DNA of 21,443 nt, taken from positions 1 to 21,443 of IMG/VR virus record IMGVR_UViG_3300044675_008556; one strand, written 5' to 3'. Under the pieces are notes generated by a model that saw nothing but the letters and a program-made list of their open reading frames with translations, was not told the origin of the DNA and ran no database searches. A program made the position numbers and the translations under genes. This DNA comes from a virus. Positions 13,842 to 21,225 of the stretch are shown here, one piece after another (the stretch's first letter is position 1; each line of letters starts with the position of its first letter).

Positions 13842-14430
13842 ACAAAAAACCGTAGAAGATCTGGTAAACACCCGAGGAACACGCCTGTGGAGTCAGATGA
13901 ACGAAAATTCCAGAGGAGAAAAAAATCGTCTTAGATTTGTACAGGAACACGGTGGCTTTTTCACTAGAAATGAAAAATATTGGGTTTGGACTAGCTCCAT
14001 AAAGGAAAAGAACGGTTACTGGCTCAAGCGCGTAGATACCGGAGAAAAGGTATTTTTTGAAAATATGTCCGAATTTGCAGCACAGAATGGCATGACTGCT
14101 GTAAAAATTTGTGAGCTGATGAACGGTAAAAGAAAGACATATAAAGGATGGACGGCATCTGAAATCCGCGAGGTCAAGGAAACGGTTGGATCACACGAAA
14201 AGATTCCGGAACCAAAGAAAAAGAAGATTCCCATAACCAAAACATTTGTATTGGTGGATATGACCACTAATCAGATTTTGACCATTCCAAATCTGTCTCA
14301 GTTTGCCAAAAACAATAATTTAGACTATGCCAACCTGAAAAAGGTAGCCAATGGAAAGATGAAAAGCTACAAAAACTTAAAATTATATAATCCATTGGAA
14401 CAATATAAGGATTCTCCAGAGCCTAAATAA
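13828..14430 (+). CDS. Protein with two NUMOD/IENR1-like DNA-binding repeats, no nuclease domain
   Basis: A 200-residue protein with two similar modules. Residues 65-109 (YWLKRVDTGEKVFFENMSEF...LMNGKRKTYKGW) and 139-187 (VLVDMTTNQILTIPNLSQF...VANGKMKSYKNLKLY) each have a short beta pair followed by a helix-turn-helix ending NGK-K-YK. This pattern is typical of NUMOD1/IENR1 modules that place homing endonucleases on DNA. The N-terminal 60 residues contain no HNH or GIY-YIG motif that I can see, and a KKKK linker joins the modules. It may be a DNA-binding regulator or the remains of a homing enzyme. It is coupled to the exonuclease gene upstream. Confidence 0.8.
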   Translation: MEYYEQKTVEDLVNTRGTRLWSQMNENSRGEKNRLRFVQEHGGFFTRNEKYWVWTSSIKEKNGYWLKRVDTGEKVFFENMSEFAAQNGMTAVKICELMNGKRKTYKGWTASEIREVKETVGSHEKIPEPKKKKIPITKTFVLVDMTTNQILTIPNLSQFAKNNNLDYANLKKVANGKMKSYKNLKLYNPLEQYKDSPEPK

Positions 14431-14436
14431 TTGGAG

Positions 14437-16812
14437 ATGAACTTTAAGAATCTTTTAGATAAAATTAATAATGTATTTGTTCTTCTAGAGGCCCCAGAGG
14501 GCCCCGGTACTGCCACCAAAAAAGAGGCAGCAAAGGCTTCCAGCACCAGCGATAAGGCCAAGGATGCTGCCAGAAAGCGCGTAGAGCGCTCCAGAGAAAC
14601 CCCAAGGGAAAGAAAACCAAAGCAAGAACTAATCAAAGATGTTGTTCTGGTAAAAACCCGTTCTGGTACCATTCAATTAATTTTTAAAGATTCTTTCAAC
14701 GGAAGCCAGCATGAAAAGCTTAATAAAGATGTTCTGACAATTGAAGAAGCGCAGCGCGTTCTCAAAGATGAAAAATTTGAGCAAACCAGAGCATCCAAGC
14801 TTCTCTTCGGAAATGTAAAAGAAAAAGAAAAAGTAGGCAGAGAGAAGTCTACCAAAAAAGAGGAAGAAGAAGCACGCCGGGAAGCAAAGCCAAAGACCGA
14901 AGAGGAAAAGGTCAAGGAAGAAAAGCGCAAGGCAACCAAGCTCAGTAAAGAACAGGTTATGCAGACCATGACTCAGATGACACCTGAGCAGCTGGCCGCA
15001 ATGCCACCTGACATTCGGAATGAGTATTTCCGAATGATAAGAAAGCCCCCTGCAAATACAGACTTCGACAAGATGTCTTATGAAAATCTTACGGTTGCTT
15101 TCGGTCTCAGCAATACCAGCGGAACTCCATATAATCAACAAGTTCTCAATGCACTGATCTTCCTAGCAAAGCTCAAGGCCGGTGCAAGTGAACAAGAGGT
15201 ACAAACCTATCTTGCCTTGGCTCCTGAAGGAAGAGAATTCACAAGAGCCGCATTCTTCACCGCAAAGAAAGTCTTGTCTCAGATCGGTGACCAATGCATT
15301 CAAAATCTCGTAACGAATATCGAGACCACAGGTAAGCCGGTAAATGCCGAAGGTGCAGCCGACATGGAATGTGGCGCATATAAATTCAAAGTTTCTGCAG
15401 GAGGTGAAATCTCACTTTCAACTACGGACTTCGATCAGTCGAATAAGCAGTTCAAAGGATATATTGCATCTGCTCTCTCTAATGCATTGCGAAATCCGCA
15501 ACTGATCGCCAGCGATGCAAAACTTTCTTCAGAATTCCAAACCATGCAAAAGGGAATGGAAGCCTTCTCTGACATCCTTGTTCCCGACAATCTATTGCCG
15601 GAAATCAAAAACGATCCAAAGCTTCTACAGAAGCTTCAGAGCATGCCAATCAAGGATGCATCTGGAAAAGTAGTTGGCACCGTAATTGATGCAGATGGAA
15701 ACTTGAACGATTTGGCTTCTGCTTCGCGTTATCAAAAGGGCTGGGAAGAAAGTGCCAAAGCCTTTATGAAAGGTGGAACCAAGTCAAATGCATTGAAGAA
15801 AGAGGTCATCAACGGAATCTTGAAGACCGTTCTTCGTGGCGATGGAATCACCGACCCAGAGATGGCTCCCAATCATCTTATAACAGTCAACGGAATAATG
15901 CCGATGACCGATGATTATTTTGCAACCATTTCGCAGAATTCAAATCTTGATGTAAAGCCATCCAAGGATGTAATGACTTCCAGCAACATTTCCAAATATA
16001 AGCCTTCATCGGCTGAAATGTTTAAAAAGTATACCACAGTCGTAGAAGCCACAGAAGAACAAGAAAAACCATCTTTGGAGGCCATGTTAATCAAGAAGGA
16101 CAGCATAGATCCCTACAATTACATGGTTAACTACATTGTCAAGAACAATGACTTCCTATTGAATGCCAGTTTGTTGCCAGGGTTCAGTACAGCAGATCTG
16201 AACTCTGTTCAGTACAACTACGTTACAATCGGAAAGAAGACAATAAAGATTCCCGTAATGAAGGGAGAAAACATAAGCAATGAGGTATTGAGCGAAGGAA
16301 TCATTGCAATCAATGATCTCCTTCTGGAATCTCTCTCCAATAACTTTGTTCTTTCTTCTCTTGTCGGACGTGGATTGGTTACTCCATCCGAAGCCTCCAT
16401 CCTGCTGGACGGGGAAACTTTGCTCACAGAGAATGCGGAATACGTGTATATCAATCTGCAATCGATCTTCGAGAGAGCTGTCGAAAGATATGCCGAGAAC
16501 CACGCAATCCTGGACTTGATCTTCGAGGATATTCTTGAAGAAAAGTACAAGAGAGATTACAAAATGGAATACCGCAATTACCACGGTAAGCCAAAGCAAA
16601 GAAAAGAACGAGCCGCCAGAACCGCTGCACGTGAGCTGATGATCAAGAAGGGTAAGGTCAAGAAAGGCGATGGCAAGGACATTGACCATAAAAAGCCTCT
16701 CCGTCACGGTGGATCAAAAGGTATAAATAATTTACGTGTAAGAAAAAAGTCAGAGAATAGATCTGACAATGGCCACCGCAAAGGTGAAAAACAGAACAAG
16801 GATTGGAAATGA
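14437..16812 (+). CDS. Large late protein with capsid-targeting-like leader and C-terminal HNH motif
   Basis: A 791-residue protein. The leader MNFKNLLDKINNVFVLLE-A resembles that of the gene at 17967 (MKFKNLLNKITN) and ends in a hydrophobic-x-Glu site (Glu18) before Ala, as in T4 packed proteins. Residues 20-190 are Lys/Glu/Arg-rich and probably disordered or coiled; 200-690 look globular with no known motif; 695-791 are strongly basic with DIDHKKPLRHGGSKGINNL (Asp750-His751, Asn764/765) and SENRS (Asn774), the D-H...N...N pattern of an HNH/His-Me nuclease without zinc Cys. ATG 14437 is preferred over TTG 14431, although GGAG abuts it with no spacer. Packaging in the head is inferred. Confidence 0.78.
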   Translation: MNFKNLLDKINNVFVLLEAPEGPGTATKKEAAKASSTSDKAKDAARKRVERSRETPRERKPKQELIKDVVLVKTRSGTIQLIFKDSFNGSQHEKLNKDVLTIEEAQRVLKDEKFEQTRASKLLFGNVKEKEKVGREKSTKKEEEEARREAKPKTEEEKVKEEKRKATKLSKEQVMQTMTQMTPEQLAAMPPDIRNEYFRMIRKPPANTDFDKMSYENLTVAFGLSNTSGTPYNQQVLNALIFLAKLKAGASEQEVQTYLALAPEGREFTRAAFFTAKKVLSQIGDQCIQNLVTNIETTGKPVNAEGAADMECGAYKFKVSAGGEISLSTTDFDQSNKQFKGYIASALSNALRNPQLIASDAKLSSEFQTMQKGMEAFSDILVPDNLLPEIKNDPKLLQKLQSMPIKDASGKVVGTVIDADGNLNDLASASRYQKGWEESAKAFMKGGTKSNALKKEVINGILKTVLRGDGITDPEMAPNHLITVNGIMPMTDDYFATISQNSNLDVKPSKDVMTSSNISKYKPSSAEMFKKYTTVVEATEEQEKPSLEAMLIKKDSIDPYNYMVNYIVKNNDFLLNASLLPGFSTADLNSVQYNYVTIGKKTIKIPVMKGENISNEVLSEGIIAINDLLLESLSNNFVLSSLVGRGLVTPSEASILLDGETLLTENAEYVYINLQSIFERAVERYAENHAILDLIFEDILEEKYKRDYKMEYRNYHGKPKQRKERAARTAARELMIKKGKVKKGDGKDIDHKKPLRHGGSKGINNLRVRKKSENRSDNGHRKGEKQNKDWK
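16722..16729 (+). promoter_or_regulatory. TATAAATA inside the HNH domain, possible late promoter for downstream genes
   Basis: An exact late octamer 79 bases before ATG 16809, spelled by the Gly-Ile-Asn-Asn codons of the HNH motif. It may be functional or a coding coincidence. Confidence 0.35.
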
Positions 16813-17957
16813 GCTCAGAAAACGTCGAAGTAATACTTGAAAAAGTATATGCAAACTCAGGGCTTGGCAAATGGTTCAACAAGGAATCTGCTGGCGGTGG
16901 TCCAGGATGGGATCGCTATAATACCAAGGGTGAGCGCGTAGGAAAGTGCGGAGACGCAGACGAGGGAGATTCTTATTCTGCATGCCTGAGCAAACAGAAG
17001 GCAAAAAAGCTAGGAAAAGAGAAGATAGCCAGCTTTGTCCGCCGCAAAAGAGTAGCCCAGAAAAAAGCAGGTAGAGGCAAAAAAGGATCTGTTGAAGGTA
17101 AGGGAAAGAAGCCGGTATATGTAAAAACCGGTGTTACTGAATTAAAAGAATGTTTTGAGCACTTCATCGTGGAGAGCATGAATGTCGTTCCAAGTCTTCC
17201 ATTCGTAAGCATCGAAGCCAGAGAACTGCTTCCATGCGATCTTGTAATAAATGAATCTGGTGAAATTTTTAATGTAGACATGGTTGAAATATATGAAGGC
17301 TCTTATTACGTAAGCTTTACAAACAGTGAAGGTTGCCCAATATACGAAGTCTTTACTCCAGACACAATAATGGGATTTGTCGATGTAACTGAGGGTGAAG
17401 AGACAAATGAGTACGGTGATCTTGTAGGCATTTACGAAGAGACCAATAAAAAGGTCAAGCTAAACAAGATCATGAAAGGCGATGTAAAGAAGTACAAAGT
17501 CTACGTCAAGAATGATAAGGGTAATGTCGTCAAGGTAAACTTTGGCGATCCAAACATGGAAATCAAGCGTGATGATCCTGATCGCAGACGCAATTTCCGT
17601 GCTCGTCATAATTGCGATAATCCAGGACCGAGATGGAAAGCTCGCTACTGGGCATGCAAGACCTGGAGCACGCAATCTGTAACTTCCATGTTGAAAGAAA
17701 ACAGCGACCTCCAAGAGGGAAGCAAAAATGAGCCAAAGGACAAGGCTCGATGGAATTCGTGCATTCAACAAGCCAAGAATAAATTTGATGTCTATCCTTC
17801 CGCCTACGCCAACGCATGGGCATCCAAGTGCTATAAGAGCAAGGGTGGAAAATGGAAAAAAGTATCAGAATCGATAGAGACTTCGATTCTAAAACAAATC
17901 AACGAAAGAACCTATAACCCAGATCTATATGGGATGGTAAGCAGACACGCTAAATAA
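16809..17957 (+). CDS. Three-module basic late protein of unknown function
   Basis: A 382-residue protein starting at ATG in an ATGA overlap with the previous stop. Module 1 (residues 21-83) contains GPGWDRYNTKGERVGKCG and YSACLSKQKAKKL. Module 2 (217-285) contains KYKVYVKNDKGNVVKVNFGD and RARHNCDNPGPRWKARYWACK. Module 3 (303-351) contains KFDVYPSAYANAWASKCYK. As I recall, all three motifs recur as small basic domains in large phage and giant-virus genomes, often in virion-related proteins, but no activity is established. Cys and His in modules 1 and 2 could bind zinc. Residues 130-195 form a beta-rich insert. VILE11 is a possible protease site. Confidence 0.78.
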   Translation: MSSENVEVILEKVYANSGLGKWFNKESAGGGPGWDRYNTKGERVGKCGDADEGDSYSACLSKQKAKKLGKEKIASFVRRKRVAQKKAGRGKKGSVEGKGKKPVYVKTGVTELKECFEHFIVESMNVVPSLPFVSIEARELLPCDLVINESGEIFNVDMVEIYEGSYYVSFTNSEGCPIYEVFTPDTIMGFVDVTEGEETNEYGDLVGIYEETNKKVKLNKIMKGDVKKYKVYVKNDKGNVVKVNFGDPNMEIKRDDPDRRRNFRARHNCDNPGPRWKARYWACKTWSTQSVTSMLKENSDLQEGSKNEPKDKARWNSCIQQAKNKFDVYPSAYANAWASKCYKSKGGKWKKVSESIETSILKQINERTYNPDLYGMVSRHAK

Positions 17958-17966
17958 AGGACAGCC

Positions 17967-18524
17967 ATGAAATTTAAAAATTTACTCAACAAAATAACCA
18001 ATTTGGCCGAAGAAGCAGGCGAACATACCATGGGAGGCGGTCTCTATATCGGAGATCCACAAGCACCAAAGGGCCCATCTACAGTAACAGACAAGGGTAC
18101 ATTCAATCTTGGAATGGCTCGCCATATCGACGCGATCAACGCCATGCTCTACAGTTTCAGTGGCCGGGACTACATTGAACCAGACAGCATGGTCGCTGTC
18201 GTCAAGCAAAAATTAAATCTTTATGGTCTTGACTTTGCTCAACCAAAGCAACCACTTACCGATGGCTTGAACACCTTTGAGCTAGTACAATACGGAAGCC
18301 CTCAATTGGGCGTATATGGCCAAAACCCATATGAGGACGTAAATGTAAAGGGCTTCAAGCAAGGCGATGGCATCAAGGAAAAAATTGGGCACTCACTTGC
18401 ACTGAACATCGACATCGTAAAGCAGCCAAATCATCTACGTAAAATGATCATGGTTATCGCTCCAACAGCTACATCTTCATATAACCAAGATCTACCAGCC
18501 AATGATTGTGGATGCCAGCACTGA
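17967..18524 (+). CDS. Late protein with capsid-targeting-like leader, function unknown
   Basis: A 185-residue protein. Its leader MKFKNLLNKITNLAE-E matches the start of the 14437 gene, and LAE15 is a likely prohead-protease site. The rest contains no recognised motif: TMGGGLYIGDPQAP, then a helical stretch (NLGMARHIDAINAMLYSF), a region with Tyr/Gly/Pro, and a Cys-rich end (NDCGCQH). The ATG lies 9 bases after AAAGGA, and CTAAATA overlaps the preceding stop. Absence of Lys/Glu low complexity separates it from the 14437 product despite the shared leader, as expected if the leader is a transferable targeting tag. Confidence 0.75.
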   Translation: MKFKNLLNKITNLAEEAGEHTMGGGLYIGDPQAPKGPSTVTDKGTFNLGMARHIDAINAMLYSFSGRDYIEPDSMVAVVKQKLNLYGLDFAQPKQPLTDGLNTFELVQYGSPQLGVYGQNPYEDVNVKGFKQGDGIKEKIGHSLALNIDIVKQPNHLRKMIMVIAPTATSSYNQDLPANDCGCQH

Positions 18525-18531
18525 TACCTGC

Positions 18532-18930
18532 ATGCTAGATAAAAGCAAACCATTGACAGAAGAAAACTTTATTTTATTCTGTCAGAGTTGCTATTTCAAC
18601 AGCGAATGCTCCGGGAAAAACGAATTTATCGATGATTTGAAGAGAATAAAGTACGTAAAGCGTCTTCTTCAAAAGATTCACAAACACAAGACTCTCAAGT
18701 CAATTCGAGAGCGTTTGATCATCAATCACATCATAATACTGAAAAATGTTTTTGGTGAGCACAATACAGCTCGAATTTTATTTTTCAAGGTAGAACCAAA
18801 ACTGTATTCGTATCTAAAGTCGTTTACAGTATTTTTAAATTTTGACATCAAAGATCTGCCTGAAGTAAAATATTCGGAGTTGAACACTGATCCAAGGGTG
18901 GACCGCAAACTGGCCCAAACAGAACAATGA
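18532..18930 (+). CDS. Conserved T4-like phage protein of unknown function
   Basis: A 132-residue protein. MLDKSKPLTEENFILFC, RIKYVKRLLQKI, RERLIINHIIILKNVFGEHNTARILFFKVE and LKSFTVFLNF fit a small helical protein that I recall as conserved in T4-like phages of cyanobacteria and relatives, usually among structural genes. No catalytic motif. ATG 18532 begins at the conserved part; ATG 18502 would overlap the preceding gene by 23 bases and add ten residues. It overlaps the next start as ATGA. Confidence 0.8.
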   Translation: MLDKSKPLTEENFILFCQSCYFNSECSGKNEFIDDLKRIKYVKRLLQKIHKHKTLKSIRERLIINHIIILKNVFGEHNTARILFFKVEPKLYSYLKSFTVFLNFDIKDLPEVKYSELNTDPRVDRKLAQTEQ

Positions 18931-20585
18931 ACAGCTTACAATACATTCCCTCCTTTTATTTTAATAGATTTGCACAAGCAATCTCGGAACCATATACCAA
19001 TACACAAGCATACCGGTCCGGTGTAATTGATGCAAGCGGGAATGTAATGAAGCCGGAGAGCAGCATAGATCCATTTGAATACTTTGTCATCAAACTAAAG
19101 AAGATATTCGATGAACTGCCTTCCGGAATGACCAAAGCACAACTGAACAATTATCTCACTACGATGAAGTTGTTCTCGGAATCAATTGAGTATTTCGGTG
19201 TCACCAAAGACGAATACATTGGCCTCATGGAAGGCTACTTGGCCCAAGCAGGATACCCAGAAGCATCCTTGGTCGAACTTAATGAGGATATGGGAGCAGG
19301 AGGTATGGCCGTTGCTGGGTCTTCGCCGGGATACAATACCGGTGGAGTTTCTGGATACGATCCTCCGATGGGAAAGACACAAAAAAGGGTTGAACCAGTC
19401 TTAAAAGGTCTTGACGCCTGTGATATATTTGATGTATGTCCAGAGGAACTAAAGTCATTTCAGAGTGCTACCAAATGGGGAGATCTGGAAGACGGGGAAA
19501 ATACTCGTTATCTCAGACGATATGCGTTGAGAAATCCAAACAAGAAGCTTGCAGTAAGATCAGTTGATCCCGATACAGGCAAATCAACTGTTCACTGGTT
19601 AAATTTTAAACCAACAAGATTAAAAGAAGAATTTATGAATGACTGTGCCTCTTTGCTAGAGGATACAGAACGTCAAATTTTTTCAACAATATTATCTAAA
19701 AATTTAGATGCTGTTCAACAAACTGGAGCTGATACGGCAATAAAAAGTGGAAAGAAACTCACTAGGGGTCAAGTAGAGGCCGTAGTTGGACTTGAAGGAC
19801 TTATCTCCTCAGCCGCAGATTTTAAAAGTGCCCCTGATAAAGTTCGAGCAAAATTTTTAGATCTTGCAGCAAAGACATCAGAAAAAGGTGGGGTATCAGA
19901 CACCTCGCCAATTGATGCTGTATTCCTAAAAGGAACCGAGATAGTCGGAACTGATGTAAAAATGGGAACTGCTACCAATCCAATTAGATTGGATACTTTG
20001 GATCTTACACCTCCAGAGGAAGCCTCTCCTGAAAGATTTTGGAAGGCAAAACAAGAACAAGAAGCTATAGTAAAAGATATTGGTACCAGAACAGCTACCA
20101 GAGCAGAAAGTAAAAAATTAGAAGAGCTGGAATCACAAAAAGTGGCGATTAGGTCTGCAGCAAAAAACTGGTCTAGCACAGCTGAAGTACAAGAAAAAAT
20201 GCGTACCGGATTGGGTGCTGCAGTATTAGAAAAAGGCTTGCCAATAACTTTGGCTATTCCGGGTACAACTAGAAATTTTGGTGGTCTGCAAAGACATGTC
20301 ATTGGCGCAGAACAAATTGCCGGGCATATTCAAACAGAACCAGCTAGAGTTGTTTACGGAACCGAAGGAGAAAAGCTGAAAGGCGGTGTCAGAAGACACG
20401 AACCTCAAGTTTTGTCGAGGGAGCTTGCCAGATCCAAACGTGGATTTGATAGACTGGCTGCGAATGTAGGAAAAGATAACATGGCTCTCATGGGCCGAAC
20501 TGACGAAGACGAGAGTGCATGGCCAGATTTATTTGGTGAAGAGCCGTTGGCCAGATTATATAAGATTCTTCGCGGAGAAAATTAA
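18927..20585 (+). CDS. Virion-type protein with possible C-terminal PD-(D/E)XK nuclease module
   Basis: A 552-residue protein. Residues 1-115 are helical and look conserved (SSIDPFEYFVIKLKKIFDEL, KAQLNNYLTTMKLFSES), followed by a Gly-rich linker (121-148) and a compact segment to about 230. From about residue 240 the coding sequence becomes visibly more AT-rich. Residues 300-365 contain SPIDAVFLKGTEIVGTDVKMG: Asp330 and the Asp343-x-Lys345 pair fit the P-D...(D/E)-x-K core of restriction-like nucleases. Residues 366-440 are charged helix, and the end is basic. The first half is likely a structural or packaged part and the second an exchanged payload; both are inferred. It ends at a strong terminator. 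Confidence 0.78.
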   Translation: MNSLQYIPSFYFNRFAQAISEPYTNTQAYRSGVIDASGNVMKPESSIDPFEYFVIKLKKIFDELPSGMTKAQLNNYLTTMKLFSESIEYFGVTKDEYIGLMEGYLAQAGYPEASLVELNEDMGAGGMAVAGSSPGYNTGGVSGYDPPMGKTQKRVEPVLKGLDACDIFDVCPEELKSFQSATKWGDLEDGENTRYLRRYALRNPNKKLAVRSVDPDTGKSTVHWLNFKPTRLKEEFMNDCASLLEDTERQIFSTILSKNLDAVQQTGADTAIKSGKKLTRGQVEAVVGLEGLISSAADFKSAPDKVRAKFLDLAAKTSEKGGVSDTSPIDAVFLKGTEIVGTDVKMGTATNPIRLDTLDLTPPEEASPERFWKAKQEQEAIVKDIGTRTATRAESKKLEELESQKVAIRSAAKNWSSTAEVQEKMRTGLGAAVLEKGLPITLAIPGTTRNFGGLQRHVIGAEQIAGHIQTEPARVVYGTEGEKLKGGVRRHEPQVLSRELARSKRGFDRLAANVGKDNMALMGRTDEDESAWPDLFGEEPLARLYKILRGEN

Positions 20586-20586
20586 A

Positions 20587-20607
20587 AAACCCCCTTTCGG
20601 GGGGTTT
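20587..20607. terminator. Bidirectional intrinsic terminator between convergent genes
   Basis: AAACCCCC-TTTCG-GGGGGTTT. On the minus strand it is followed by six T residues, making it the better terminator for the operon ending at 20610; on the plus strand TTTCTT follows. Confidence 0.9.
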
Positions 20608-20609
20608 CT

Positions 20610-20822
20610 TCAATCCTGAATAAAGTTTTTACAGCATTTAGGCTTGCTGCATCCAGAGTTTTCTCTGGCTTCTGCAATTATCTTTTTGTGTGCATCATCC
20701 CAGCCCACCAACCATTCTTGAATATAGACATTATTCATGTCAGAGGTTAGCATGTCTCTGGGGCTTCCCTCCATTCTGGCCTTGAAGCCAGCACCGTATG
20801 CCGATCCTGGAATATATGTCAT
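20610..20822 (-). CDS. Rmf/CrpP-like small protein
   Basis: A 70-residue protein. GSAYGAGFKARMEGSPRDM followed by QEWLVGWDDAHKK resembles ribosome modulation factor (RMF: GYQAGIAGRSKEM and WLGGWREAM) and the related CrpP fold. E. coli RMF binds the 30S subunit and dimerises 70S ribosomes into inactive 100S particles. A Cys-rich tail (SGCSKPKCCK) is extra. ATG 20822 is chosen because AAGGAG lies 5 bases upstream; ATG 20837 would remove that spacing. It overlaps the upstream gene as ATGA, so the two are translationally coupled. Confidence 0.8.
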   Translation of the reverse strand: MTYIPGSAYGAGFKARMEGSPRDMLTSDMNNVYIQEWLVGWDDAHKKIIAEARENSGCSKPKCCKNFIQD

Positions 20823-21217
20823 TTGTTCTCCTTCCAAACAATTTGAATTTGATTGAGAAGCTTATCCAAAGCCTTTACGTGAGCATGCTGCTCGGTAATA
20901 TTCAGATAGCCACGAATTTCAATGAGCTTCATATAATCATCTTGACCAAACATTGCTGGCTTTGGATCATGTTTTTGATGATGTGAGATCTTACGGGGCT
21001 TTTTCTGTGGCTTGAGATCATCCATGTGGAAGTACTGCTTCATGTACTCCATTGGATCCTCGTTTTTATTGATCTTGTTCCACATGTTCTTGAAAGCATC
21101 ACTGCTGGATCCGTAATAGAAGAATCCGCCCTTGGGAAACCAGTTGTTGGGATTATTCATCTCATTCTCGTCTCCGTTTTGCCAGTTGTTGAAATCGTTA
21201 TAATCAGAATTATTCAT
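20819..21217 (-). CDS. Hypothetical Asn/Asp/Lys-rich protein
   Basis: A 132-residue protein I do not recognise. The N-terminal third is rich in Asn/Asp/Tyr/Trp (NNWQNGDENEMNNPNNWFP), the middle is basic with His (KKPRKISHHQKHDPKP), and the C-terminal 40 residues form a likely amphipathic helix (EQHAHVKALDKLLNQIQIVW). AAAGGA lies 4 bases before the ATG, between it and the upstream gene's stop. It forms a minus-strand operon with its neighbours. Confidence 0.75.
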   Translation of the reverse strand: MNNSDYNDFNNWQNGDENEMNNPNNWFPKGGFFYYGSSSDAFKNMWNKINKNEDPMEYMKQYFHMDDLKPQKKPRKISHHQKHDPKPAMFGQDDYMKLIEIRGYLNITEQHAHVKALDKLLNQIQIVWKENK

Positions 21218-21225
21218 AGTATCCT

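Noticed and set aside
14367-15141. Minus-strand frames of about 100-154 residues opposite the 14437 gene
   Set aside because: Leu/Phe/Ser-rich translations typical of antisense of Lys/Glu-rich coding DNA; no signals.
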